DNA of 64,000 nt from Borborobacter arsenicus (GTDB taxonomy: Bacteria > Pseudomonadota > Alphaproteobacteria > Rhizobiales > Rhizobiaceae): the NCBI RefSeq assembly GCF_003934165.1, contig NZ_ML133508.1:303881-367880 (forward strand), in the 5' to 3' direction. How positions within the stretch are numbered: the first letter of the stretch is position 1; each line of letters opens with the position of its first letter. Both the position numbers and the translations under genes were made by a program. Below, piece after piece: positions 25,983 through 35,315 of the stretch. The notes beneath the pieces were generated by a model that was not told the DNA's origin, made no database searches, and worked only from the letters and a program-made list of their open reading frames with translations.

Positions 25983-27356
25983 TTACGGCAATTGCGCTGC
26001 GAGCCTTCGCCATCTTGCGTTATCGTCGATCACAATGAGATTGCGGGTGACATCGCCAAGCGTTCGCTGCCGGTAGTGGCGATATAGTTGCGGCAGGATA
26101 TCCGTTGCCGGCAGTCCGGCGAGTTGGTCAAGAACAGGCAGCTGTTCGTCGATGACTCGCATGCCCCATCCACTTTCCCGCTGCGCCAATTCAGCCGCCA
26201 GTTCGCGTTCGTCGCGCGAATTGTTGTCCAGGGCAGCCTGCAGCACCGATTGGAAGAGCGGGACATAGCCGATCTGACGCGGCCCGCCCATGGCTCTCAC
26301 CCTCGGCAATATTGCCAGCACCAGAAACACCAGGAGCAGATTTGGCAGCAGTTCCCCGTCCAGCAAGGCTTGGCGCAGACGCGGGCGATCGAGTGGGATC
26401 GACAGGCCGTGCGGTCGCTCCGGCTCGACCAATCTATCCTGTTCAACGACCAGCTTGCGCACGCGTCGGTCGCGGACGCCCCAGAAGTGAAGGGTCCCGC
26501 CCGGCAGGAAACCACCGAAAGGGCCGTTGGATGCGAGTTGCAAAGCATGTTCGAGGCGGCGGCGCCGCTGAGGGTCCGCCAGCAGCTTTGAGGGGATGCT
26601 GTCCTTATCTTCAAGATGGCGGGCCAGGACCATTGCGGCGAAGCGGTCATCGATGAATATGGGCTTGGCCAGCGGCAGGCGATCCCATTCGCACGCCAGA
26701 TCGGCATTGAGGGCGGTTATTGCGTCGGCGGCAGTGGCAAACATCTCGTCGGCCCGTTTGAGCAATACGTCTGCAAGCTGGGTGCCGGGCATCGTCTGCG
26801 AGACTGCTTCCAGCGCCTGCCTGTTGATGGACACCGGCCCTGTCGCGCAGACGCTGCGCCGTGACAGCTTGTGGCGTCCCATACCGAACAGATTGACTTT
26901 GTCCGTACCGGTGTCGAGCCATCCGGGTCCCTCGCGGCCGATCGTCTCCATCGTCATCGTCGTTCCCGAGAAGACGAGGAAAGCGGGTAGCCGGTTTTCG
27001 GCCGCGCCGAGCCAACTCAGCACAAAGGCGTCGAAGGTCGTCCGGTCGAGCAGAAGCTGGCAGTGAAGTCCGGTCTGGATCGCCGCCGCGCGGTCGAACT
27101 CCCTGAGCCCGGCCGCGGCGTCCTGAGGGATCATGATTGTGCTGAGATGCTTGCCCAGCATCTGGCGTAGTATCGCGCGTGCCTCGTTCGCCAATCGGGA
27201 AGCTGGCGCGCTGGTAGCACGCCACAGATGGCCGGCATAGCTGGTGACCGGCTCGTCCCAATGCCTTTCGATGTCTTGTGCAACTTCCGGGCAAAGCAGC
27301 GACAGCGCTGCCAATAGGCGTCTGGGTGGTCTGGCGGCTTCAATTGCCCGGTCCAT
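25983..27356 (-). CDS. conserved protein of unknown function
   Basis: 457 residues, no signal peptide, one hydrophobic stretch (LLPNLLLVFLVLAILP, about residues 335-350) that may be a membrane helix. Distinctive segments are SWLGAAENRLPAFLVFSGTT, LFGMGRHKLS and GPFGGFLPGGTLHFWGVRD. I recognise no characterised family and no nucleotide-binding or metal motif. Codon use looks normal for the window. It is divergent from the glycan cluster, with 292 bases between starts, so it may be co-regulated with it or unrelated. Confidence 0.75.
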   Translation of the reverse strand: MDRAIEAARPPRRLLAALSLLCPEVAQDIERHWDEPVTSYAGHLWRATSAPASRLANEARAILRQMLGKHLSTIMIPQDAAAGLREFDRAAAIQTGLHCQLLLDRTTFDAFVLSWLGAAENRLPAFLVFSGTTMTMETIGREGPGWLDTGTDKVNLFGMGRHKLSRRSVCATGPVSINRQALEAVSQTMPGTQLADVLLKRADEMFATAADAITALNADLACEWDRLPLAKPIFIDDRFAAMVLARHLEDKDSIPSKLLADPQRRRRLEHALQLASNGPFGGFLPGGTLHFWGVRDRRVRKLVVEQDRLVEPERPHGLSIPLDRPRLRQALLDGELLPNLLLVFLVLAILPRVRAMGGPRQIGYVPLFQSVLQAALDNNSRDERELAAELAQRESGWGMRVIDEQLPVLDQLAGLPATDILPQLYRHYRQRTLGDVTRNLIVIDDNARWRRLAAQLP

Positions 27357-27648
27357 CCACGCTATTCCTTCGCCGGTAGCCGCGCACCCCGCTCCCGCGA
27401 AGGCTGAAATATAACATCCCGACCGTCGTCGAAAAATACGCTCCGGCGGTATTTTCTGCCCAGACAGGCCGGTAGGCGGGCCCCTACGCTATTCGGCGCA
27501 TGGCTGAGATGAACTCAGCGCCTTTTGGTGCCTTGCATTGAAACGGCGACAGTGATGTAGTTTCTGTTCGAGTGCGGATTTCGAAGGGGACGGGGGAGAA
27601 GTCGACGCTAATGGCCCACAAGGGGGGCCAGGGTAAGGTGGTGCGGTC

Positions 27649-28863
27649 ATGGTGCGGCGCTTCGAACACGCTCGGATCCTGATGTATAGCCACGATACTT
27701 TCGGTCTCGGCCATTTGCGCCGATGCCGAACAATCGCGCATTCGCTTGTCGCCGACTATCATGGCCTGCATATCCTGCTTATTTCTGGCGCCCAGATTGC
27801 AGGCGCGTTCGATTACCGGGCACGCGTCGACTTCGTGAAAATCCCCAGCGTGATCAAGCTGCGCAGTGGCGAGTACACGTCGCTCGAGCGTCACATCGAC
27901 CTCAGGGAAACCATGAAGATGCGGCAGGCGATCATCCGTCATACCGCCGAGAGCTTCCAGCCGGATTTCTTCATCGTCGACAAGGAGCCGCTTGGCCTGC
28001 GCGGAGAGATCGAGGAGACGCTGTCCTATCTGAAGACGCGTGGCACCACGCTGGTGCTCGGGCTGCGCGAGGTCATGGATGCGCCGGCGCTGCTCAATGC
28101 CGAGTGGCGCCAGCATGACGTTATGCGCAAGATCGGGCTGTTCTACGACATGATCTGGGCCTATGGGCCGCCCGATTTCTACGACCCGCTGACCGGGCTG
28201 GAAGTGCCGCCTGCAATCAGGGCGAAGATGAAATTCGTAGGCTTTCTGCAGCGCAGCTTGTTGCCGGAAGGACTGCCCGGCCACCGGCCGGAGGGCGAAT
28301 ATATTCTGGTTACCACCGGCGGCGGCGGTGATGGCGCCGATTTGATCCATGCCGTCATCCACTCCTACCAGCAGGACCCGGAACTGACGCACAAGGCGCT
28401 GGTCGTGCTCGGCCCCTATATGCCGGCGAGGAAGCGGCGCAAGTTGATCCGCAAGGCGGCAGGCATTCCCTATATCGAAATGATCGAGTTCGACAGCCGG
28501 ATGGAGGACCTGATCGCGGGCGCCAGGGCGGTGGTGGCGATGGGAGGCTACAACACCTATTGCGAGATATTGTCCTTCGACAAGCCCGCGCTGATCGTGC
28601 CGCGGATGCGGCCGCGCGAAGAGCAGCTTATCCGCGCGCGCCGGGCGGCCGAACTGGGATTGATCGAGATGCTGCTGCCGGAGGAAGCCGAAGATGCCTT
28701 GCGTTTTGCGGCGGCATTGAAGGCGCTGCCCAACCGGCCGCGCCCGTCGCAGAGCAATCCCGATTTGCGGCTCGAAGGGCTGGTCCATATTTCGGAGATC
28801 GTTGGAGATTGGCTCGACCAGCGCCACCGCCATCAATTCACCGTCGTTGAAAACATGAGTTGA
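27649..28863 (+). CDS. MurG-like glycosyltransferase (GT28-type C-terminus)
   Basis: 404 residues. The N-terminus reads ILMYSHDTFGLGHLRRC, the glycine-rich acceptor loop of GT-B enzymes with the GHLRR wording of COG4671-type predicted glycosyltransferases. The C-terminal half has YILVTTGGGGDGADLIHAV (near residue 223), then AVVAMGGYNTYCEILSF (near 295), and PRMRPREEQLIRARRAAELG, the nucleotide-sugar site. It starts a three-gene + strand run with the GT4 gene at 28867 (3 bases later) and a second MurG-like gene at 30108. Donor and acceptor sugars are unknown; an exported glycan or glycolipid is likely from context. Confidence 0.87.
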   Translation: MVRRFEHARILMYSHDTFGLGHLRRCRTIAHSLVADYHGLHILLISGAQIAGAFDYRARVDFVKIPSVIKLRSGEYTSLERHIDLRETMKMRQAIIRHTAESFQPDFFIVDKEPLGLRGEIEETLSYLKTRGTTLVLGLREVMDAPALLNAEWRQHDVMRKIGLFYDMIWAYGPPDFYDPLTGLEVPPAIRAKMKFVGFLQRSLLPEGLPGHRPEGEYILVTTGGGGDGADLIHAVIHSYQQDPELTHKALVVLGPYMPARKRRKLIRKAAGIPYIEMIEFDSRMEDLIAGARAVVAMGGYNTYCEILSFDKPALIVPRMRPREEQLIRARRAAELGLIEMLLPEEAEDALRFAAALKALPNRPRPSQSNPDLRLEGLVHISEIVGDWLDQRHRHQFTVVENMS

Positions 28864-28866
28864 ACC

Positions 28867-30111
28867 GTGGGCAACCGCAAGGTCGTGGTGGTTTTGAAGG
28901 GCTATCCGCGCCTGTCGGAAACCTTCATCGCGCAAGAACTGCTCGGCTTGGAGCGCGCTGGCCTGGATCTCGTCATCGTTGCCCTCAGGAAGCCGACGGA
29001 TGCCAAGCGCCACCCGATCCATGCCGAGATCGAGGCCCCGGTCCATTACCTGCCGGAATATCTGCATCAGGAACCGGTGCGGGTGATACGTTCGCTCATC
29101 GCCTGTCTGCCGCGCGCCGGATTCCGGCGCGCATTCGGTGCGTTGCTCGCCGATCTTCGCCGCGACTGCACCCGCAATCGCGTCCGCCGCTTCGGCCAGG
29201 CGCTGGTGCTGGCAAATGAATGGCCCAGCGGCGGGCAGTGGCTTCACGCCCATTTCGCGCATACGCCGGCCTCGGTGACGCGCTACACCAGCATGTTGCG
29301 CGGCCTGCCCTGGACCTGTTCGGCCCATGCAAAGGACATCTGGACGTCACCGGACTGGGACCTCGCCGGAAAGCTTTCCTCGGCGCGCTGGACGGTGACC
29401 TGCACGCGCACCGGCTTCGAGCATCTGCGCAAGCTGGCCAATGGCAGTTCGTCCGTGCATCTCAGCTATCATGGGCTCGACCTTGCCCGTTTCGGACGGT
29501 TCGAAGCGGCACGGCCCGCACGCGACGGCTCCTCCGCCGAAAACGCGGTCGCCATCCTCAGCGTCGGCCGTGCGGTGGAAAAGAAGGGCTTTGACGTCTT
29601 GCTGCAGGCGCTGGCGCTCCTGCCTGCCGGCCTGCACTGGCGGTTCGAGCATATAGGCGGCGGCGAGCAGCTAGAATGGCTCAAGGCGTTGGCGCAAAAG
29701 CTCGGCATTTCCGGGCGCGTTTCCTGGAACGGTGCGCTCGCGCAGGAGGATGTGCTGGCGCATTACCGCCATGCCGACATCTTCGCCTTGGCATGCCGCA
29801 TTGCCGGTGATGGCGATCGCGACGGCCTTCCCAACGTGCTTGTCGAAGCCGCCAGCCAGCGGCTTGCTTGTGTGTCGACGCAGGTCTCTGGCGTGCCTGA
29901 ACTGCTGACGCATGAAGAAACCGGTCTCGTGCTTCCGCCCGAGGATGCGCCGGCCCTGGCTACGGCGCTGGAGCGGTTGATCCGCGATCCGGCTTTGCGC
30001 ATGCGTCTGGGCGACGCGGCCGAGCACCGGGTGCGCGCGCATTTCGACTATCGGTCGAGCGTCGATCAGTTGAAGACCTTGTTCGAGCAGGAATGGCAGG
30101 CAGCGCAATGA
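28867..30111 (+). CDS. GT4-family glycosyltransferase
   Basis: 414 residues from a GTG start. The first half has LKGYPRLSETFIAQELLGL, a typical GT4 acceptor-side opening. The second half carries ILSVGRAVEKKGFDVLLQAL near residue 234 and GRVSWNGALAQEDVLAHYRH. DRDGLPNVLVEAASQ near 318 is the donor-binding region (only the second Glu of the E-x7-E motif is seen; Asp stands in the first place), and SGVPELLTHEETGLV follows. It is sandwiched between two MurG-like genes, with an ATGA overlap on the 3' side. It probably acts in the cytoplasm on a lipid-linked or growing glycan. Confidence 0.92.
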   Translation: MGNRKVVVVLKGYPRLSETFIAQELLGLERAGLDLVIVALRKPTDAKRHPIHAEIEAPVHYLPEYLHQEPVRVIRSLIACLPRAGFRRAFGALLADLRRDCTRNRVRRFGQALVLANEWPSGGQWLHAHFAHTPASVTRYTSMLRGLPWTCSAHAKDIWTSPDWDLAGKLSSARWTVTCTRTGFEHLRKLANGSSSVHLSYHGLDLARFGRFEAARPARDGSSAENAVAILSVGRAVEKKGFDVLLQALALLPAGLHWRFEHIGGGEQLEWLKALAQKLGISGRVSWNGALAQEDVLAHYRHADIFALACRIAGDGDRDGLPNVLVEAASQRLACVSTQVSGVPELLTHEETGLVLPPEDAPALATALERLIRDPALRMRLGDAAEHRVRAHFDYRSSVDQLKTLFEQEWQAAQ

Positions 30112-31253
30112 ACGGGCCGCGTGTGTTCTTTTACGTGCAGCACCTTTTGGGCATCGGCCACCTCGCGCGCGCCAGCCGGATCGCGGCCGCGCTGGTCGAG
30201 GATGGTTTCGACGTCACCGTGGTGACGGGCGGGGTGCCGATCAGGGGTTTCCCCGGTCCCACCGTTCGGTCTGTGGCACTGCCTGCGGTCGTGGCAGGCG
30301 AGGGCTTTTCGGCGCTGGCGGATTTGCAAGGCAATGCGATCGACGACGCCTTCCGGCAAAGGCGGCGGGACCTGCTGCTTGCAGCATACAGAGAGTGCCG
30401 CCCCGATATCGTCATCGTGGAAGCTTTCCCCTTCGGCCGCCGCCAGATGCGCTTCGAACTGCTGCCGCTGCTTGAGGCGATCGAAGCAATTGTGCCGAAG
30501 CCGCTTCTGGTGACGTCCGTGCGCGATATTCTGCAGGAGCACGCCAAGCCGGGGCGAAATGAGGAGACGGTCGAACTCCTCAACCGCTATTTCGACCTCG
30601 TGATGGTTCACGCCGACCCGAAATTCGCAACGCTCGATGAAACCTTCCCGCTGGCATCGTCCATCAATTGCGAAGTGGCCTATACCGGTCTGGTGGCCGC
30701 GCCGGTCCCACCGTCGCCCTCTCAGCATTACGACGTCCTGATTTCTGCCGGAGGCGGTGCGGCCGGCCGCGACTTGGTGAAAGCTGCGGTTGCCGCGGCG
30801 CGGATGGTGTCAGGCGCCGGCAACTGGGCGCTGATCACCGGCCCCAACCTGTCGCAGTCCGAATTCGATGCGGCCACGCAAGAGGCGCCCTCGGGCCTGT
30901 CCATATTCAGGTTCCGCGAGGATTTCGCCAGCCTGCTGGCTGGCGCGCGCCTGTCGGTTTCCCAGGCCGGCTACAACACCGTTTGCGATATCTTGCGTGG
31001 TGGCTGCCGCTCGCTGCTCATTCCCTTCGCAGCCGGTGGTGAGACCGAACAAACATTTCGTGCAACACGGCTGGAAAGGCTGGGATTTGCCGGTGTGCTG
31101 AGCGAAAAAGACCTCACGCCCGACAGGCTGGCGGCGGCCATTACGAGCGTCCTGTCTGCGCCACGCCCGCCGGCCCACAGCCTCGATCTGGAAGGTGCGT
31201 CGCGCTCTGCCAAGCTGTTGCGCGAAAGGACTACACTGTCCCGATCAGCATGA
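30108..31253 (+). CDS. second MurG-like glycosyltransferase (GT28-type C-terminus)
   Basis: 381 residues from the ATG at 30108, which overlaps the previous stop (ATGA); an earlier ATG at 30093 lies inside the GT4 gene. It mirrors the protein at 27649: FFYVQHLLGIGHLARASRI at the start, VLISAGGGAAGRDLVKAA near residue 209, SVSQAGYNTVCDIL near 284, and PFAAGGETEQTFRA then RLERLGFAGVL. The two are probably paralogues using different donors. The 3' end overlaps the convergent methyltransferase-like gene by 23 bases. Confidence 0.87.
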   Translation: MNGPRVFFYVQHLLGIGHLARASRIAAALVEDGFDVTVVTGGVPIRGFPGPTVRSVALPAVVAGEGFSALADLQGNAIDDAFRQRRRDLLLAAYRECRPDIVIVEAFPFGRRQMRFELLPLLEAIEAIVPKPLLVTSVRDILQEHAKPGRNEETVELLNRYFDLVMVHADPKFATLDETFPLASSINCEVAYTGLVAAPVPPSPSQHYDVLISAGGGAAGRDLVKAAVAAARMVSGAGNWALITGPNLSQSEFDAATQEAPSGLSIFRFREDFASLLAGARLSVSQAGYNTVCDILRGGCRSLLIPFAAGGETEQTFRATRLERLGFAGVLSEKDLTPDRLAAAITSVLSAPRPPAHSLDLEGASRSAKLLRERTTLSRSA

Positions 31254-31938
31254 AGCGCATGTAGTTCTTGAGCGGGAGCGCACCGGAAAACCGCACTTCC
31301 GTCAGTCCAGCCATCTCCTCGAAGGCCGCGGCCGAGGCCACGCAATTGATATGGGTAGGCTCGCTGAAATAGTCGTTGGATTGCAGCAGCACGCGCGTAC
31401 CTTTCGGGATAAGGGCAAGCCAGCCCGGAAGATCGGCAATGTGCTCGCAACTCGTATTGATCACCAGATCGGGCCGCGCGCCAGCATAATCGAGCCCATA
31501 CATGTCGGCAGTCATTGCGGTGAACCGGTTTCCGGCGGGCGCGTTGAGGGTACGTGCGACCGGGGCCACACCGGCATCGATGTCGATGCTGTCGATGGCG
31601 GCGATGTCGAACCTTGCATCGTCGAACAGCATCGCCGCCAGAACGCCATACCAGCCGCCGACGATCCAGACGCGCCCGAGACGGGCGCCGCAGTGATCCA
31701 ACAGCCTGTCGCGGGCCCACATCTTGCAGGCGACCTGCTTGTGGTTGAACGCCGTGGAAATATTGGCATCGGGGTGCTCGGCGATGACGCGCGCCAGCCT
31801 GCCGACCAGTGGGTTACCGATATAGGCGGCAATCCCGCGCGTAAGGTCGAACGCGCATTCACGCCAGTCGATGCCGGGACCGCCCGGCTGGGTAGCGTCC
31901 ATCATATGCCTGTTGTATGTTGAGATATTGGGCGACAC
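31231..31938 (-). CDS. class I SAM-dependent methyltransferase-like protein
   Basis: 235 residues, or 224 from the internal ATG at 31905. A Rossmann-like core is visible: RVWIVGGWYGVLAAMLF near residue 89 corresponds to methyltransferase motif I, with Gly-Gly-Trp-Tyr-Gly in place of the usual GxGxG. DIAAIDSIDID is motif II, and DLVINTSCEHIADLPGW matches the motif IV region. The sequence starts with a tail that may dock a partner. It is convergent with the MurG-like gene and divergent from the protein at 31980, which is also methyltransferase-like. Glycan or lipid methylation is an inference from location. Confidence 0.72.
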   Translation of the reverse strand: MSPNISTYNRHMMDATQPGGPGIDWRECAFDLTRGIAAYIGNPLVGRLARVIAEHPDANISTAFNHKQVACKMWARDRLLDHCGARLGRVWIVGGWYGVLAAMLFDDARFDIAAIDSIDIDAGVAPVARTLNAPAGNRFTAMTADMYGLDYAGARPDLVINTSCEHIADLPGWLALIPKGTRVLLQSNDYFSEPTHINCVASAAAFEEMAGLTEVRFSGALPLKNYMRFMLIGTV

Positions 31939-31979
31939 AACACGCTGTTCTTCTGCAGCGCACCTTCATGGATTGAAGT

Positions 31980-32552
31980 ATGTTGGAAGCCGTTTCGCCA
32001 TTGATCGGCACTGGGGACGATCTTCCGCATCTGTCGGGGCCGGCCGCGATCATCCGTCAGGTCATAGCCGCCCATTTCCTTCGTGATTGTGAGCACGTGA
32101 TAGAGATCGGCGGCCATGTCAGGCCGATAACGCCTTATCTCACGCACCGGCCGTCATCTGTGCTTTCCGTCGATCCGAAGACACCCGCTTTCGAGTCCGA
32201 GCAACTCAACGGCCATCCTTGCCGGGTTCGCCATATTCCCCGGAAGTTTCAGGAGATCGACTACGACTACGCGCCGCGAAGCTATGGGCTGGTTCTGCTT
32301 GGATATTCGCTGAAGCCATTCGGCAGCCGCGAACCGCTTGGCCGGCTGTTCTATTCGCTGATTGACAATGCCCAAGCCGTGGTGCTCGACTATGCCCCTG
32401 AGCTGGAGCGAGCGTCATCGCAGGTTCCAGCCATCCTTGGCCGGCCGAATGTCAGGGTTCATTGCCGTTTCGAATTTGTGCTCGATGACGCGGAGATCGC
32501 CGGTTCGCCATTTGCCAAGAGGCTTTTTTACGTCCTGCACCCTGTCCCCTGA
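31980..32552 (+). CDS. methyltransferase-like protein
   Basis: 190 residues. HVIEIGGHVRPITPYL near residue 39 resembles SAM-binding motif I, and SSVLSVDPKTPAFES resembles motif II with its acidic end. YGLVLLGYSLKPFG and AQAVVLDYAPELE match later strands of the fold. The protein is short for a methyltransferase and lacks an obvious catalytic motif, so it could be a non-catalytic relative. It begins the + strand unit that continues with the degenerate ABC protein 17 bases downstream. Confidence 0.65.
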   Translation: MLEAVSPLIGTGDDLPHLSGPAAIIRQVIAAHFLRDCEHVIEIGGHVRPITPYLTHRPSSVLSVDPKTPAFESEQLNGHPCRVRHIPRKFQEIDYDYAPRSYGLVLLGYSLKPFGSREPLGRLFYSLIDNAQAVVLDYAPELERASSQVPAILGRPNVRVHCRFEFVLDDAEIAGSPFAKRLFYVLHPVP

Positions 32553-32569
32553 ACAGCCTTCGGCCACCG

Positions 32570-35284
32570 ATGGAAAAGAGTCTTGCTCGCTATATCTGGT
32601 CACACACCTGGAGGCAGCAACTCTGGATACTTGCGATTGTCGCCGTGTCGATGGTCCCTTATTTCCTGTCCTTCGACCTGCCCAAGCTGATCGTCAACGG
32701 GCCGATTCAAGGGGAGGGGTTCGAGACGCCGGGCGCCACACGGCTTTTCATGAATATCGATTTCACCCTGCCGATGTTGGGCCAGGTGACGTTGTTCGAA
32801 GGGTTCCAGCTCAACCGGCAGGAAACGCTCTTTGCGCTCAGCCTGGTGTTCCTGTTCCTGGTCGTGGTGAACGGCCTCTTCAAATTCTACATCAACACCT
32901 ACAAGGGGCGTCTTGGCGAGCGGATGTTGCGGCGCATCCGCTTCTACCTTGTCGATCGCGTCCTGCGGTTTCCGCCGCACCACTTCAAGCGCGTGAAACA
33001 GGCCGAGATCGCGACCATGGTCAAGGACGAGGTGGAGCCGCTGGGTGGCTTCATCGGCGACGCATTCGTGCAGCCGGCGCTGCTCGGCGGCCAGGCGCTG
33101 ACAGCCATGGTCTTTATCATGATCCAGAATTTCTGGCTCGGCATGATCGCGGCTGCGATTGTCTGCATCCAGATTGTCCTCATTCCGCGAATGCGCCGCA
33201 GGCTGTTAATACTTGGCCGGGAAAGGCAACTGACCGCACGCGCACTCTCCGGCCGGGTCGGCGAGATCGTTGACGGAATCGACACGATCCATGTCCACGA
33301 CACTTCCAACTATGAGCGCGCGGATATCGCCGCGCGGCTCGGCCGGATTTTCAAGATCCGCTATGACCTGTATCAGTGGAAGTTCCTGGTAAAGTTCATC
33401 AACAATTTCCTCGCTCAGATCACCCCGTTCCTTTTCTATCTGATCGGCGGCTACCTGACCTTGCATGGCAGGCTCGATATCGGCCAGCTGGTGGCGGTGA
33501 TCGCCGCCTACAAGGACCTGCCCGGTCCGTTGAAGGAGCTGATCGACTGGGACCAGATCCGTCAGGACGTTCAGATCAAATACACTCAGGTCGTCGAGCA
33601 ATTCAGCGTCGATAATCTGGTCGAGCCGCATATCCAGGCGGTGACCGTCGATCCGGTGGCCCCCCTGAGCGACCCGCTTGCGGCAGCCAATCTCTCGCTG
33701 AGCGACGACAGCGGCGCCACCTTCCTTGACCGGGTTTCCTTCGAGATCAAACCCGGCGAAACCATTGCGATCGTCAGCACCGGAACCGGAGGAGCTGAAG
33801 CGGTTGCCCAAGCCTTCGCGCGGCTGAACTGGCCCGAAAGCGGCAAAATCGTTGCCGGCAGTGTCGATCTGCTTGAATTGCCTGAATCGGTGACAGGACG
33901 GCGCATATCCTACGCCTCGTCGGATGTTTTCCTTGTCCATGGCAGCCTTCGCGATAACCTGCTCTACGGCCTGAAGCACGCGCCGCTAACGCGCGTCAGC
34001 TATGAAGGCGTGGAGGCCGATCACCGCCGCTGGGCGGTCGAGGAAGCTCGCAAGGCGGGCAATCCCGATTTTGATCTTCGTAGCGACTGGGTTGACTACG
34101 CCGCAGCGGGTGCAACCGGTCCCCAGGACCTGTTCGCACAAATCCGTCATGTTCTCGAGGCCGTCTTCCTGTCACAGGATATTCTCGATCTGGGTTTACG
34201 ATCGCCGGTCGACCCGGAGCGCCACAAGGCGCTGGTCGAGCGCATTGTCGAATTGCGACTGGCACTGCGCGGACGATTGGAAGCCGAGGATCTGAGCGAT
34301 CTGGTCGTTCCTTTCGAACCCGGAACCTACAACAAGGAAGCCAATATTGGTGAAAACCTGTTGTTTGGTGCCGCTCGAGGCCCGGAACTGGCCGACAGGG
34401 CGCTTGCCGCCAACCCATATTTCGCTGCCGTGCTCAAGCAAACCGGCCTGGACCGCACGCTTTACGAGATGGGCATGGGGATAGCCGATCAGACAATAGA
34501 ACTGTTCAGCGACCTGCCGCCCGACCATCCCTTCTTCCAGCAGCTCGCCTTCATGGGCGCCGAGGAAATCCCCACTTACCAGGCATTGCTGCAGAGATTG
34601 AACGGGCGATCCTATGATACCGTATCGGAGGCGGATCGGGCGGCCATGACGGCGCTCAGCTTCGCCTATATCGAGCCGCGCCACCGTTTCGGCTTTCTGA
34701 CCGACGATCTGATGACCAAGATCGTGGAGGCCAGGAACCGCTTCTACGCCGGTCTTCCGGCAACATTGAAAGACGCAATCGAGCCCTATGAACCGACGCG
34801 CTATATCATCGCTGCCACCGTCATGGACAATGTCCTGTTCGGGCGCATCAGGCACAATCACCCCGAGGGTCCCGAGCGCATCCGGGCAATCATTTTCGGC
34901 ATGCTCGACGAGCTTGGCCTGCATGACGAGGTTCTGGATGTCGGGCTTGATTTCAATGTCGGCGTCGGCGGCAAGCGCCTGACCGGTGCACAGCGCCAAA
35001 AGCTGGACATGGCGAGAGCTCTGCTCAAGCGCGCCGACTATCTCATTTTCAATCGTCCACTATTGGCTCTCGACCAGCGGGCGCAGGATCAGGTTCTGCG
35101 CAATGTCCTGGAGGAGGTGCGGCGGGGAGGCCGTGAACCGGCGGTGATGTGGGTCCTCGGCAACCCCTCGATGGCGGCGATGTTCGATCGTGTCATGGCG
35201 TTCGATGCCGGCCAACTGGTGGCCGATGGGACCTATGAGACGCTGCATGAGGCAAACGATATTTTCCGGTCGATGGTATCGTAG
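32570..35284 (+). CDS. ABC-exporter-like protein with degenerate ATPase motifs and a large insertion
   Basis: 904 residues, about 300 longer than a usual half exporter. The N-terminal part is an ABC transmembrane domain (helices near 20-38, 88-106, 172-205 and 285-310). The nucleotide-binding domain starts with GETIAIVSTGTGGAEAVAQ near residue 396, where Walker A Lys-Ser is replaced by Ala-Glu. The signature is LTGAQRQKLDMARALL (near 804). Walker B reads DYLIFNRPLLALDQ, with Asn-Arg in place of Asp-Glu. Between them lie three copies of the post-Q-loop wording: DNLLYG (near 463), ENLLFG (near 597) and DNVLFG (near 760). ATP hydrolysis looks impossible, so a structural or sensory role is likelier. 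It is followed 31 bases later by a cyclic-nucleotide-binding protein. Confidence 0.85.
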   Translation: MEKSLARYIWSHTWRQQLWILAIVAVSMVPYFLSFDLPKLIVNGPIQGEGFETPGATRLFMNIDFTLPMLGQVTLFEGFQLNRQETLFALSLVFLFLVVVNGLFKFYINTYKGRLGERMLRRIRFYLVDRVLRFPPHHFKRVKQAEIATMVKDEVEPLGGFIGDAFVQPALLGGQALTAMVFIMIQNFWLGMIAAAIVCIQIVLIPRMRRRLLILGRERQLTARALSGRVGEIVDGIDTIHVHDTSNYERADIAARLGRIFKIRYDLYQWKFLVKFINNFLAQITPFLFYLIGGYLTLHGRLDIGQLVAVIAAYKDLPGPLKELIDWDQIRQDVQIKYTQVVEQFSVDNLVEPHIQAVTVDPVAPLSDPLAAANLSLSDDSGATFLDRVSFEIKPGETIAIVSTGTGGAEAVAQAFARLNWPESGKIVAGSVDLLELPESVTGRRISYASSDVFLVHGSLRDNLLYGLKHAPLTRVSYEGVEADHRRWAVEEARKAGNPDFDLRSDWVDYAAAGATGPQDLFAQIRHVLEAVFLSQDILDLGLRSPVDPERHKALVERIVELRLALRGRLEAEDLSDLVVPFEPGTYNKEANIGENLLFGAARGPELADRALAANPYFAAVLKQTGLDRTLYEMGMGIADQTIELFSDLPPDHPFFQQLAFMGAEEIPTYQALLQRLNGRSYDTVSEADRAAMTALSFAYIEPRHRFGFLTDDLMTKIVEARNRFYAGLPATLKDAIEPYEPTRYIIAATVMDNVLFGRIRHNHPEGPERIRAIIFGMLDELGLHDEVLDVGLDFNVGVGGKRLTGAQRQKLDMARALLKRADYLIFNRPLLALDQRAQDQVLRNVLEEVRRGGREPAVMWVLGNPSMAAMFDRVMAFDAGQLVADGTYETLHEANDIFRSMVS

Positions 35285-35315
35285 TCGGCCGGGCAAAACA
35301 GCGAGGCTTGGGACC

